Part shown: one piece after another, positions 16,843 to 26,810 of the stretch
Position numbering within the stretch: the stretch's first letter is position 1
How the letters are laid out: each line of letters begins with the position of its first letter
Assembly: GCA_900553815.1 (NCBI GenBank)
Contig: USEY01000009.1
Coordinates: forward strand, 8,933 to 72,932
DNA from: an uncultured Bacteroides sp.
Lineage (GTDB): Bacteria; Bacteroidota; Bacteroidia; Bacteroidales; Bacteroidaceae
Direction: 5' to 3'
Length of the DNA: 64,000 bases
The notes under the pieces: generated by a model
Database searches by the model: none
Told to the model about the DNA's origin: nothing
The model's input: the letters and a program-made list of their open reading frames with translations, nothing else
Program-made: the position numbers and the translations under genes

Positions 16843-19800
16843 ATGAAAAAACTATTATTGAATGTTTGTATGTTGCTGGTAACTCTTGTGAAGGTTGCCG
16901 CTGTAGAAAGCAGGTCTGTTTATGAACTATGTCCAAAGGATCCGGAGGCTGTATATTTTACTCCTGATAATTATGCTATTAAAGCTGACGGAAGCATGGA
17001 TGTGAGTGATGCTCTGCAGAATGCTATAAATGAGGTGAAAAAGAAATATAATTTTGGAATAGTATTTCTTCCAGAGGGTAAGTATAAGATAACGAAGACG
17101 ATCTATATACCAAAGGCTGTTCACCTGATTGGGTATGGCAAAAAGCGACCTATTATTTTTTTGGCAAAGAATTCTCCTGGCTATCAGCAGGAAGTGACTG
17201 ATGATAAAGGAAAGGCTCGCTATATGTTTTGGTTTACAGATAATCTAGTCAATGAGAATGAAAAGCCCCGTGATGCCGGTGCTGGAACCTTCTATAGTGC
17301 TATATCTAATATAGATTTGCGTATAGAGGATGGAAATCCGCATGCGGTAGCTTTGCGTACTCATTTTGCCCAGCATAGCTTTGTTTCTCATGTCGATATA
17401 CATATTGGTAAGGGAAAGGCCGGCTTGTTTGATGTCGGTAATGAGATGGAGGATGTCCGATTCTTTGGAGGTGAATATGGTATTTATACAACAAAAACAT
17501 CGCCAAGCTGGCAGATGATGATATTGAATACCTGTTTTGAGGGACAGCGTAAGGCTGCTATTCGTACACAGGAAGGTGGTTTGACAATCGTACGTTTGCA
17601 AGCACGTAATGTACCTACCGTAATCGAGGTTAATCCTAATCGTTCTGATAAGATTTATATGGAGGATTGCATGTTTGAGAAGGTGAAGAAGGCTGCCATC
17701 GTGTTGGGTAATGAAGGGTTGAGTCCTAATCAGCTTAGCATGCGCAATATTGTGTGTGATAAAGTACCTGTATTTGTGTCTTACAGAGAGTCTGGTAACC
17801 AAGTCCTTGGTAAATCTGATATATATTGCGTAAAGGACTTCTCTTACGGTATTCATGTGGCTGATATGGCATCACTTCCTAAGTATGAGACAGTAGTTGA
17901 GATGGAGGCTTTGGCTGAAAAACCTGCTCCTTTTAAAGATGACATTAAATCAATGCCACCGATGAAAGAATGGGTGAATATCAGAGAACTGGGAGCTAAG
18001 GGCGATGGAGTGACTGATGATACGGATGTTTTCCGGAAGGCGATAGAACAATATCGGGTTATCTATGTACCTCAGGGCTGGTATATCGTATCAGAAAGTA
18101 TTGTGTTGAAGCCAAATACGGTATTGATAGGTTTAAATCCGGTATCAACTCAATTGAAATTGAAAGAGAGTACCCCTGCCTTTAGTGGATTTGGAACCCC
18201 TGTTCCTTTATTGGAGACTCCTCAAGGAGGGAACAATATTGTTTCGGGAATAGGTCTGAATACAGGAGCATATAATTATCGGGCAGTAGGTTGTAAGTGG
18301 ATGGCTGGCCAAGATTCGTATATGAATGATGTGAAGTTTCTTGGAGTACATGGCACGATGGAGAAAGGTGCCATCTCTTCTCAGAAAAAGCAACATTCAC
18401 AGCCACAGATTAGTACGCCTGAAGTACCGGTTGTCTATCCGGGAATGGACAAGGCTTGGGATAATCAGTATTGGAGTTTGTGGATAACAAATGAAGGTGG
18501 CGGCGTATTTAAGGATATATGGAGTGCTAGTACTTATGCTACCAATGGTTTGTATGTAAGTGATACACAGACCCCGGGACGTATTTATGCGATGTCTGTC
18601 GAACATCATGTGCGTAATGAAGTGCATTTTAAGAATGTTTCCAATTGGCAGGTTTATGCTCTGCAGTTGGAGGAAGAGTCTCGCGAAAGCTTGGATTGTC
18701 AGCAGATAGAGTTGCAGAATTGTTCTGATATCTTATTCGCTAATCTGTATCTTTTTCGGGTAATCCGAATCAATACTCCTTTCCCTTATGCCGTGCGTAC
18801 CTGGAACTGTAAAGATATTGAGTTTTATAATGTACACAACTTTACTCAGATGCGCTTTACGACGGATTTGCTATGTTATGATATAAACACAGGACAAGAT
18901 GTGCGTCCTTGGGAGCTTACACGGTTGACTATTACAGGTGATGAGCCTCGTCTGACTCCTTTGCATGCCCGTCAGGCTGAGGTAGAAAAACTGGCAACAG
19001 GATTTGAGTATGCCGAAGGTATGGCCCGTGACAGTAAAGGGAATATATATTTCAGCGAACAACGCATGAGGCGTATTTATAAGTGGGATGCAGAGACAGA
19101 ACGGCTTTCGTTGGTTGCAGACTTTCCATGGCAACCGTTGTCGCTGGCATGCGATACGCAGGATAATCTGCTGGTATTCTTTAAATATACCCCACAACCC
19201 GGCTATCTGATAAACGGGCAGCAGGAGACAGTAACAGAACTGCCAGATGCTGCCAATACAACCTTTAGTCATTGGGGAAACTCTGGTTTTGCTACTTGGG
19301 TTTACGCTATAGATACGCAGAAACCGGAAAAAACGATACACTTGTTGGAGCGGAAACCGATGAGTGAACTAAAGGAGGTGGCTAAAGCTATTTATCCGTC
19401 ACACAGGTGGCGCGATTTGCACGATTTTGACGAGATATCGTTGTGGAGACCTGCCTATTGCTTTGTGGCACCTGATGGAAAGACCATTATTCCGGAGTAT
19501 TATGACTTTGCACGCTCCTCATCGGTGCAGACTGCTATTCCCGGACAACCACTTTATGCAGCAGATGAATATAATCACAGGCTGGTGAGGATGGATGTAA
19601 ATGCTGATGGCAGCACCTCCAATCTGACGCATTTTGCCAATGTGGGCGAATTCGGTATTGCTGTTGATAAGAATGGGCGGGTATATGTGGCAGACGGATA
19701 TATCTATGTATATGCTAAAACCGGAGAGTTAGAAAAGATAATAAATGTTCCTGAGAGGCCTACTTCATTGGTCGTGGGTGGAAAAGATGGTGATATGCTG

Positions 19801-19845
19801 TTTATCGCGGCTCGTTCCTCTTTGTATAGGTATGTTATTCAATAA
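16843..19845 (+). CDS. GH55-like double beta-helix fused to SMP-30/NHL-like propeller (paralogue A)
   Basis: 1000 aa from ATG 16843, chosen because a signal peptide (M-K-K-L-L-L-N-V-C-M-L-L) starts there. Two pectate-lyase-3-type beta-helix entries are visible: near residues 38-110 (A-D-G-S-M-D-V-S-D-A-L; F-L-P-E-G-K-Y) and 380-440 (G-A-K-G-D-G-V-T-D-D-T; Y-V-P-Q-G-W-Y). Two tandem helices are the architecture of GH55 exo-beta-1,3-glucanases. A conserved Q-x-E at 608-610 lies where GH55 enzymes carry a Q-T-E with the catalytic acid (tentative). Residues about 720-1000 repeat propeller motifs (A-R-D-S-K-G-N-I-Y-F; V-D-K-N-G-R-V-Y-V-A-D-G) like SMP-30/gluconolactonase. Exported, and alignable end to end with the next gene. 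Confidence 0.65.
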   Translation: MKKLLLNVCMLLVTLVKVAAVESRSVYELCPKDPEAVYFTPDNYAIKADGSMDVSDALQNAINEVKKKYNFGIVFLPEGKYKITKTIYIPKAVHLIGYGKKRPIIFLAKNSPGYQQEVTDDKGKARYMFWFTDNLVNENEKPRDAGAGTFYSAISNIDLRIEDGNPHAVALRTHFAQHSFVSHVDIHIGKGKAGLFDVGNEMEDVRFFGGEYGIYTTKTSPSWQMMILNTCFEGQRKAAIRTQEGGLTIVRLQARNVPTVIEVNPNRSDKIYMEDCMFEKVKKAAIVLGNEGLSPNQLSMRNIVCDKVPVFVSYRESGNQVLGKSDIYCVKDFSYGIHVADMASLPKYETVVEMEALAEKPAPFKDDIKSMPPMKEWVNIRELGAKGDGVTDDTDVFRKAIEQYRVIYVPQGWYIVSESIVLKPNTVLIGLNPVSTQLKLKESTPAFSGFGTPVPLLETPQGGNNIVSGIGLNTGAYNYRAVGCKWMAGQDSYMNDVKFLGVHGTMEKGAISSQKKQHSQPQISTPEVPVVYPGMDKAWDNQYWSLWITNEGGGVFKDIWSASTYATNGLYVSDTQTPGRIYAMSVEHHVRNEVHFKNVSNWQVYALQLEEESRESLDCQQIELQNCSDILFANLYLFRVIRINTPFPYAVRTWNCKDIEFYNVHNFTQMRFTTDLLCYDINTGQDVRPWELTRLTITGDEPRLTPLHARQAEVEKLATGFEYAEGMARDSKGNIYFSEQRMRRIYKWDAETERLSLVADFPWQPLSLACDTQDNLLVFFKYTPQPGYLINGQQETVTELPDAANTTFSHWGNSGFATWVYAIDTQKPEKTIHLLERKPMSELKEVAKAIYPSHRWRDLHDFDEISLWRPAYCFVAPDGKTIIPEYYDFARSSSVQTAIPGQPLYAADEYNHRLVRMDVNADGSTSNLTHFANVGEFGIAVDKNGRVYVADGYIYVYAKTGELEKIINVPERPTSLVVGGKDGDMLFIAARSSLYRYVIQ

Positions 19846-19939
19846 CGAAGTTGCATGGTTATATTCTCATTGATATTTGAATTTACGATGTAATTTTGTG
19901 GAAGTTGAATTATTTATTATTAGTAAAAGTAAGAATATT

Positions 19940-22930
19940 ATGGTATTGAAAAATATTTCGTTTATAGCATGTCTGTTAATGTTTGTCAGTTCTACACTGG
20001 TACAGGCTGTCAATCGGCATTCTGTATATACACAGAAACCGATGGATTCGGAGGCTTACTATTTTACTCCTGAAAATTATGGCTTCAAGGCCGATGGAAA
20101 GTCGGATGTTACAGAGGCACTTCAACAAGCTATATTTCAGGTTAAGCGGGAAAAGAACTTTGGAATATTGTTTATACCCGAGGGTGAGTACCGAATTAGC
20201 AAAACTATTCAGGTCCCTTCATCAGTTCGTTTGATAGGTTATGGAAAAAAACGTCCGGTCATTTATTTGGGCAAGGAGACTGCCGGATTCCAGGAAGGGC
20301 AGAACTACATGTTGTGGTTTACAGGTGGAATAGCACCGGAAGGTAAAGAGCCTTCGGATGCAGGCGCCGGTACCTTTTACAGTGCGGTGTCAAATATAGA
20401 CTTTAAAATCGAAAAGAGAAATCCGGCTGCAATTGCTATCCGTTCCCATTTTGCACAGCATGGCTTTATCAGTCACTGCAATATCTACATTGGTGATGGT
20501 AAGGCAGGTATTTATGATGTGGGTAATGAACTGGAGGATGTCTGCTTTTGGGGTGGTGATTATGGAATAATTTCTTCCAGAACATCGCCAGGATGGCCGA
20601 TGATGATGGTTGATACTTACTTTGAGGGACAGCGTAAAGCTGCCGTATATACGAAAGAAGTAGGCTTTGCCGTTGTCGGGATGCATGTAAAGAAGGTGCC
20701 GGTAGTATTTGAAATGGCCGAGAATGTTCCCGACCGGTTGCATGTAGAGGCATCGCTGTGGGAACAAGTTTCGGAAGCGGCCGTTAAAATGAGTGTGGTA
20801 GGCAATACTTTCTCGCAGCTGAATATGGTAAATGTGAGTTGCAGGAATGTGCCTGTACTGGTTGATTTCCCTACTGATGGCAGACGGGTGGAAGTGAAGG
20901 ATAAGCAGTATAAGGTAGCAGACTATACGTATGGTTTGGTCTATGAGAATATGTCGGCAACGTCTTCTTTCCGGGAGATATGTGAAATAACACCGGTAAG
21001 TAAGGTTTCTGCTTCGCTTCAGAATGATTTGCCCCAGCTTCCGGCCATGGAGACGTGGGTAAATGTACGTGATTTTGGAGCAAAAGGAGACGGTGTGGCA
21101 GATGATACGGAAGCCTTTGAGAAAGCAATCAAAGCACATAAGCATATTTATGTGCCCCAAGGTTGGTATCGTATTACCCGTACCTTGAAGATGGAGCAGG
21201 GAACAAAACTGATAGGTTTGCATCCTTTTGGTACACAGCTTGTATTGTCAGAAAGTGAACCGGTTTTCAGTGGCTTTGGTGCTCCGGTACCTATGGTGGA
21301 GTCGTCGGAAGGTGGTGATGATATTCTGAACGGAATAGGAATCAATACCGGTGGCTACAATTATCGTGCCGTGGGTTGCAAATGGATGGCTGGTGCAGAC
21401 TCTTACTTGAATGATGTAAAGTTTGTAGGTGGCCATGGTACATTATGGAAACCAGCCGACCGTCCTGATTGGGCCAATAGGAGAAGAATACGGCAGATTA
21501 GTTCGCCCTCTGCTCCCGTAATGGAGCAAGGCAAAGACCTGGCATGGGACAATCAGTACTGGAGCTTGTGGATAACCAATAATGGTGGTGGAACCATCAA
21601 GGATGTCTGGACAGCCAATACTTATGCGGCAAGCGGTCTGTTTGTAAGCAATACAAATACTCCGGGACGTATTTATGCCATGTCGTTGGAACACCATGTG
21701 CGCACAGAGGCACGTTTCAATAATGTCTCTAATTGGAAAATCTATGCTTTCCAGTTCGAGGAAGAAGGACGTGAGGGACCTGACAGCTATATGGCCGAAG
21801 TGTCCGATTGTGAGAATATACAGTTTGTTAATGTATGGATGTATCGTGTAATACGTGCCTTTATGCCTAAGGAGATAGGCTTCAGAATGTGGAATAATAA
21901 GAATATCATTTTCAGGAACATGCACAACTATACGCAGGCGCTTCCTGTGATAGAGTTTCCTGTATATGACATGAATAAGGCTATCCCTGTTCATTCGTGG
22001 GACTTTGCCCGCCTGACGATTACGGGAGAGGAAGTCGGTAACAGAGAGCATTGTTCTGAAATGGATAAGCCGGTCAAGCTGGTTACCGGGTTTGAATTGG
22101 CCTCTGGTGCAACTTCGGATAGCCGTGGAAATGTGTATTTCTGTGAGAATCGTCTGAAGAAAATCTATAAATGGTCTGCTGAAACAGGACAGGTTACGTT
22201 GGTTGCCGATTATCCATGGAAACCTTTTACCCTGGCTACCGATACGAAAGATAATTTGTTGGTTATCTGCCGTTATGACCCGCAACCCGGATATATGGTA
22301 AACGGGCAGCAGGAATCTGTATCCCGACTTCCCGATGATAATCCGATGTATAGCAGTTGGGGTAATAGCGGATGGAGTGCCATAGCATATTCGATTGAGA
22401 TGTCGCAGGACGGCATGCCGATGAAACCGTTACAGCGTGTCAGAACCTCTTCTATCAGTAATGTTCAGAAAGTGATACACCCTTCCAGCCGTTGGCGTGG
22501 AGACTTTGAGAAAGTGCTGGTAAGCATGCCGGAATATAGTTTTGTTGCTCCTGATGGTGTGACTATAATTCCTGAAACCTACGATTTGGGTCGCTCCGCT
22601 GCGCTTACTTCTGTGACACCGGGTCAGACCGAACCTGTGTTTATTGTTAATGAGTCAACAAAATCTACAGTCAAAGTTGGTGTTAATGAGGAAGGACGTT
22701 TGGTTAATCCGGAAACGGTATGTCCTTATGGCCAATATAGCAACGTTGTAGATTCAGAAGGAAATCTCTATGTGGCTGATGGTGAGATTTTCGTTTACGG
22801 AAAAGATGGTAAGGAAAAGAAACGTATCAGAGTAGAAGAACGTCCTATATCCTTGGCTATAGGTGGTAAGCAGAAGAGTATTTTATTTGTTACAACTACT
22901 CGCTCTTTATATGCTATCCGAATTAAATGA
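19940..22930 (+). CDS. GH55-like double beta-helix fused to SMP-30/NHL-like propeller (paralogue B)
   Basis: 996 aa from ATG 19940 with a signal peptide (V-L-K-N-I-S-F-I-A-C-L-L-M-F). Same architecture as the preceding gene: helix entries near residues 40-110 and 380-440 (G-A-K-G-D-G-V-A-D-D-T), shared landmarks H-F-A-Q-H-x-F, D-A-G-A-G-T-F-Y-S-A, A-V-G-C-K-W-M-A-G and W-D-N-Q-Y-W-S-L-W-I-T-N, a Q-x-E at 605-607, and a propeller from about 715 (S-D-S-R-G-N-V-Y-F; V-D-S-E-G-N-L-Y-V-A-D-G). It probably arose by tandem duplication; composition is less A+T-rich than paralogue A. The pair suggests two related exo-activities or specificities on the PUL glycan. The propeller may be a lactonase-like enzyme or a binding platform. 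Last gene of the PUL; a strong terminator follows. Confidence 0.65.
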   Translation: MVLKNISFIACLLMFVSSTLVQAVNRHSVYTQKPMDSEAYYFTPENYGFKADGKSDVTEALQQAIFQVKREKNFGILFIPEGEYRISKTIQVPSSVRLIGYGKKRPVIYLGKETAGFQEGQNYMLWFTGGIAPEGKEPSDAGAGTFYSAVSNIDFKIEKRNPAAIAIRSHFAQHGFISHCNIYIGDGKAGIYDVGNELEDVCFWGGDYGIISSRTSPGWPMMMVDTYFEGQRKAAVYTKEVGFAVVGMHVKKVPVVFEMAENVPDRLHVEASLWEQVSEAAVKMSVVGNTFSQLNMVNVSCRNVPVLVDFPTDGRRVEVKDKQYKVADYTYGLVYENMSATSSFREICEITPVSKVSASLQNDLPQLPAMETWVNVRDFGAKGDGVADDTEAFEKAIKAHKHIYVPQGWYRITRTLKMEQGTKLIGLHPFGTQLVLSESEPVFSGFGAPVPMVESSEGGDDILNGIGINTGGYNYRAVGCKWMAGADSYLNDVKFVGGHGTLWKPADRPDWANRRRIRQISSPSAPVMEQGKDLAWDNQYWSLWITNNGGGTIKDVWTANTYAASGLFVSNTNTPGRIYAMSLEHHVRTEARFNNVSNWKIYAFQFEEEGREGPDSYMAEVSDCENIQFVNVWMYRVIRAFMPKEIGFRMWNNKNIIFRNMHNYTQALPVIEFPVYDMNKAIPVHSWDFARLTITGEEVGNREHCSEMDKPVKLVTGFELASGATSDSRGNVYFCENRLKKIYKWSAETGQVTLVADYPWKPFTLATDTKDNLLVICRYDPQPGYMVNGQQESVSRLPDDNPMYSSWGNSGWSAIAYSIEMSQDGMPMKPLQRVRTSSISNVQKVIHPSSRWRGDFEKVLVSMPEYSFVAPDGVTIIPETYDLGRSAALTSVTPGQTEPVFIVNESTKSTVKVGVNEEGRLVNPETVCPYGQYSNVVDSEGNLYVADGEIFVYGKDGKEKKRIRVEERPISLAIGGKQKSILFVTTTRSLYAIRIK

Positions 22931-23037
22931 TTTTAAAGAGATGTAATTCACTTGGGTACTTGTGACTCTTATTATGCCTTGGTTAATATGAGAATGTGAA
23001 TTTATTGAATAGTTAAAGTTAACGCTGTTTTTGTAGA

Positions 23038-23074
23038 AGTGGATATGCTTGGACAAGGCATATCCACTTTTTTT
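23038..23074 (+). terminator. Intrinsic terminator at the end of the PUL
   Basis: Perfect 11-bp stem AGTGGATATGC (23038-23048) against 23058-23068, followed directly by a T-run. It closes the operon. The rest of 22931-23256 holds no gene, only the next promoter. Confidence 0.85.
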
Positions 23075-23218
23075 AATACCCCGCAGCAACGATTTGCTCC
23101 ATTCTTGCAATTTTCTTTTCCACTTCCTGCCAGCAGGATAGTGTGCCTAGTCTTCAACGTAAAACCCCGGCTTTGAAATATTTCATACAGTAATGAGAAT
23201 AGTTTCAAATAAAACCAA

Positions 23219-23226
23219 TATATTTG
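23219..23226 (+). promoter_or_regulatory. Candidate -7 box for the acyl-CoA ligase gene
   Basis: TATATTTG 31 bp before the start codon matches TAnnTTTG. No clear -33 TTTG. Confidence 0.45.
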
Positions 23227-23256
23227 TGACAAATTAACATTCAACCGTTACTGATT

Positions 23257-25062
23257 ATGACTTATCATCATTTGTCTGTGCTGGTTCATCGCCAGGCAGA
23301 GAAGTATGGAGACAAGATTGCCTTGAAATACAGAGACTATGAGAAAGCGCAATGGATTCCTATCAGCTGGAATTCGTTTTCTGCCAATATTCGCCAGGCT
23401 GCCAATGCGTTGGTTGAGCTGGGTGTGGAAGTGCAAGAGAATATCGGTATCTTCTCGCAAAACAAGCCGGAGTGTCTGTATGTGGATTTTGCCGCCTTTG
23501 CCAACCGGGCTGTGACTATTCCGCTTTATGCCACCAGTTCGCCTGCCCAGGCTCAATATATTATCAATGATGCGCAGATACGTTATCTGTTTGTAGGCGA
23601 GCAATTCCAGTATGACGCAGCTTTCAGCGTATTCGGTTTCTGCCATTCCCTGCAACAGCTTATTATATTTGACCGTTCGGTAGTGCGCGACCCGCGTGAT
23701 ATGACTTCCATTTATTTCGATGAGTTCATGGCTATGGGCAAAGATTTGCCTCACAACGATGTGGTGGAAGCTCGTACGGCACAGGCTTCGCCCGATGATT
23801 TGGCCAACATACTTTACACTTCGGGTACGACCGGTGAGCCCAAGGGAGTTATGCTCCATCACTCCAATTACTTGGAGGCTTTCCGTACGCACCAGATTCG
23901 CTTGCCTTTCATCTCGGACAAGGATGTATCGCTTTGCTTCCTGCCATTGACACACGTATTTGAGCGTGGATGGACCTATGTGTGCATCCAACGTGGTGTG
24001 CAGGTGTGCATTAACCTGCGTCCGGCCGACATACAGACTACCATCAAGGAAGTAAGACCTACCATGATGTGCAGTGTGCCCCGTTTCTGGGAAAAGGTTT
24101 ACCAGGGAGTACAAGAACGCATCAACCAGGAAACGGGTATCAGGAAGTCCATGATGCTCAATGCTATCAAGGTCGGCAGGGAACATAACATAGACTACCT
24201 GCGACAGGGCAAGACGCCGCCCCTGATGCTGCACCTGAAATATAAATTCTATGAGAAGACCATCTATGCGTTGCTGAAGAAGACCATTGGCATTGAGAAC
24301 GGTACGTTCTTCCCCACAGCCGGAGCGGCTGTGTCCGATGAGGTGTGCGAGTTTGTACATTCGGTAGGCATCAACATGGTGGTAGGCTACGGGCTGACAG
24401 AGTCTACGGCTACGGTGTCCTGCTTCCCCTCGGTGAACTACGTCATCGGGTCGGTGGGCGAGGTGATGCCCGATCTGGAGGTGAAGATTGGCGAGAACGA
24501 CGAGATATTGCTTCGTGGCAAGACCATAACCAAAGGATATTACAAGAAGACGGAAGCCACCCGGGCAGCCATTGACGAGGACGGCTGGTTCCATACGGGC
24601 GATGCCGGCTATCTGAAAGGGCGTACACTCTTCCTAAAGGAGCGCATCAAGGACTTGTTCAAGACGTCGAATGGCAAGTATATCTCTCCGCAGGCTTTGG
24701 AGACGAAGCTGGCCATCGACCGCTTCATAGACCAGATAGCCATCATTGCCGACCAGCGCAAGTTTGTGTCGGCCCTTATCGTCCCGGCATACGGCGTACT
24801 GAAGGATTTTGCCAAAACCAAAGGCATTACCTACAGCAGCATGGCCGATTTGCTGAATCATCCGAAGATTCAGGACCTGTATCGTTCACGCATCGACACC
24901 TTGCAACAGCAGTTTGCCCACTACGAGCAAATAAAGCGGTTTACGCTGTTGCCCGAACCATTCAGCATGGAACGTGGTGAACTGACCAACACGCTGAAGC
25001 TGAGGCGTGCGGTAGTGTCGAAGAACTACAAGGAAGTGATAGACAAAATGTATGAAGAATAG
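23257..25062 (+). CDS. Long-chain fatty-acid--CoA ligase (AMP-binding family)
   Basis: 601 aa, full length for this family. It activates fatty acids through an acyl-adenylate to acyl-CoA in the cytoplasm or at the inner membrane. The AMP-binding signature I-L-Y-T-S-G-T-T-G-E-P-K-G-V-M lies near residues 186-200. Further motifs are G-Y-G-L-T-E-S near 371-377 and, in the C-terminal domain, D-G-W-F-H-T-G-D near 443-450 and the K-D-L-F-K-T-S-N-G-K-Y-I-S-P segment near 465-478 with the catalytic lysine. No signal peptide. The DUF6377 gene follows after about 40 bp and may share its transcript. Confidence 0.92.
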   Translation: MTYHHLSVLVHRQAEKYGDKIALKYRDYEKAQWIPISWNSFSANIRQAANALVELGVEVQENIGIFSQNKPECLYVDFAAFANRAVTIPLYATSSPAQAQYIINDAQIRYLFVGEQFQYDAAFSVFGFCHSLQQLIIFDRSVVRDPRDMTSIYFDEFMAMGKDLPHNDVVEARTAQASPDDLANILYTSGTTGEPKGVMLHHSNYLEAFRTHQIRLPFISDKDVSLCFLPLTHVFERGWTYVCIQRGVQVCINLRPADIQTTIKEVRPTMMCSVPRFWEKVYQGVQERINQETGIRKSMMLNAIKVGREHNIDYLRQGKTPPLMLHLKYKFYEKTIYALLKKTIGIENGTFFPTAGAAVSDEVCEFVHSVGINMVVGYGLTESTATVSCFPSVNYVIGSVGEVMPDLEVKIGENDEILLRGKTITKGYYKKTEATRAAIDEDGWFHTGDAGYLKGRTLFLKERIKDLFKTSNGKYISPQALETKLAIDRFIDQIAIIADQRKFVSALIVPAYGVLKDFAKTKGITYSSMADLLNHPKIQDLYRSRIDTLQQQFAHYEQIKRFTLLPEPFSMERGELTNTLKLRRAVVSKNYKEVIDKMYEE

Positions 25063-25102
25063 GCCCTGAACGGCTTGACTTCAAAAGAGAAACGACAATG
25101 TG

Positions 25103-26794
25103 ATGCGGAGAATGGCATTAGACATGAAACTGCGGTTGAAGACGCTCCTGTGCGGATGTTTGCTGGCCTGCTGGGTGGTTTGCCCTGAGGCGGTGGCTGC
25201 CGAGGCGCGGCTCGACTCGTTGTTGTCGGTGCTCGATGATGTCATTCTCCACAGCCGTCAGTTTGAGGTCGAAAAGGAACGCCACATTGCTTCCATCAGG
25301 CAATCGCTGTCGGCACGTGCGTTGTCGCCCGAGGAAGAGTATGCCGTCAACTTTCATTTGCACGACGAATACGAAACCTATATTTGTGATTCGGCCTTGC
25401 ACTATATTAACCGTAATATAGAGATTGCCGGCATGTTGGGACGGAATGACTGGCTGGTGGAGTCGAAACTGAAGAAGGCTCACCTGCTGGCCGTGTCGGG
25501 ACTTTATGCCGAGGGCATAGCCTTGTTGCAGACGATAGACAGGAAAGGCATTGTGGGCAGCCGGTTGCTGGATTATTATACGGCGTACGAGAATATCTAC
25601 CTGTATCATGCCGAGTATGCCCAGGACGATGAGTATCGTCCACACTACCTGAAACTGCGGGCCTGCTACCTTGATTCTATCCTGCATATAGTTCCGCCGG
25701 GAACGTATATGCACGTCGTCGTACAGGCCCCGTTGCTGATTGACCAGGGGCGTTATGAAGAGGCACGGTCTGTGTTGAGACATTTTCTGCCCCAACTGAA
25801 CAGGCAGACGCGCGACTATGCCGTGCTGACTTCCGTCCTGGCTTTTGCCTGTGAGCCCGACAGGCCTGTCAGTGAGCGGAAGTATTACCTGGCCGAGAGT
25901 GCCATAGCCGACATCAGGTGTGTGGTGAAGGAGAACAACTCGCTGCGGGTGCTGGCCGAGCTGCTTTATGAGGAAGGCGACCTGGAGCGTGCCAACCGCT
26001 ACATGAAGAAGAGCATGGCCGACGCCACCTTCTACAACGCCCGCCTGCGCAACATACAGGCCTCGCGCATGCTGCCGCTGATAGACAATGCCTACCAGCG
26101 CGAGAAGGAAGCCCAGCGGCAGAAACTCTACGTGTCGTTGTGGGTCATCAGCGCCTTGTCCCTGTTCCTGATAGCGGCGGTAATTTTTGTCATCGGCCAG
26201 ATGAAGAAGCTGGCCCGTGCGCGCCGGGAGGTGGTAGAGGCCAACCGGGAGTTGCAGAAGCTGAACGAGGACCTTACGGCTGCCAATCTCAGGCAGCAGG
26301 AAATGAACGGCTCGCTGACAGAAGCCAACTGTGTCAAGGAAGAATACATAGGCCGCTTCCTGGGACTTTGCTCGGCCTACATAGACAAGTGGGAGACCTA
26401 TCGCAAGATGCTGAACAAGCAGGCCGGCGCCGGCAAGCTGGACGAGCTGTACAAGCAGCTGAAGTCGTCGCGCTTCATCGACGAGGCCCTGAAGGATTTC
26501 TACCGCGAGTTCGACAACGCTTTCCTGAATATCTATCCTCATTTCGTGGAGAGCTTCAACCGCCTCTTCCCGCCCGAGGAGCAGGTAGAACCCAAGCAGG
26601 GCGAGCGCCTGTCCACCGAGCTACGCATCTATGCCCTCATACGGCTGGGCATATCAGACAGTTCGCGCATTGCCAGTTTCCTGCGTTGCTCCATAACCAC
26701 CATCTACACCTACCGGTCGAAGCTGAAGAACAAATCGCTATATCGTGGCAACTTCGAGGCCGAAGTGATGAAGATTGGCATTCCCAAAGGTTAG
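25103..26794 (+). CDS. DUF6377-type membrane-bound regulator
   Basis: 563 aa from ATG 25103; M-K-L-R-L-K-T-L at 25124 is equally plausible and starts the signal peptide proper. Residues about 35-320 are TPR-like helical repeats outside the membrane (periplasm). One membrane helix lies near 343-367 (L-W-V-I-S-A-L-S-L-F-L-I-A-A-V-I-F-V-I-G), then a coiled coil (about 370-410) and a conserved cytoplasmic domain ending in a helix-turn-helix-like segment (L-R-I-Y-A-L-I-R-L-G-I-S-D-S-S-R-I-A; T-I-Y-T-Y-R-S-K-L-K-N). This is the DUF6377 family of Bacteroidota, thought to be one-component membrane regulators. Ligand and target are unknown; the neighbouring acyl-CoA ligase or amylase operon are candidates by position only. 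Confidence 0.82.
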   Translation: MRRMALDMKLRLKTLLCGCLLACWVVCPEAVAAEARLDSLLSVLDDVILHSRQFEVEKERHIASIRQSLSARALSPEEEYAVNFHLHDEYETYICDSALHYINRNIEIAGMLGRNDWLVESKLKKAHLLAVSGLYAEGIALLQTIDRKGIVGSRLLDYYTAYENIYLYHAEYAQDDEYRPHYLKLRACYLDSILHIVPPGTYMHVVVQAPLLIDQGRYEEARSVLRHFLPQLNRQTRDYAVLTSVLAFACEPDRPVSERKYYLAESAIADIRCVVKENNSLRVLAELLYEEGDLERANRYMKKSMADATFYNARLRNIQASRMLPLIDNAYQREKEAQRQKLYVSLWVISALSLFLIAAVIFVIGQMKKLARARREVVEANRELQKLNEDLTAANLRQQEMNGSLTEANCVKEEYIGRFLGLCSAYIDKWETYRKMLNKQAGAGKLDELYKQLKSSRFIDEALKDFYREFDNAFLNIYPHFVESFNRLFPPEEQVEPKQGERLSTELRIYALIRLGISDSSRIASFLRCSITTIYTYRSKLKNKSLYRGNFEAEVMKIGIPKG

Positions 26795-26810
26795 CCGATG
26801 GCCGGCAAAG

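Noticed and set aside
23248-26542. Long antisense frames opposite the acyl-CoA ligase and DUF6377 genes
   Set aside because: Both opposing genes have full-length family matches; the antisense frames have none.
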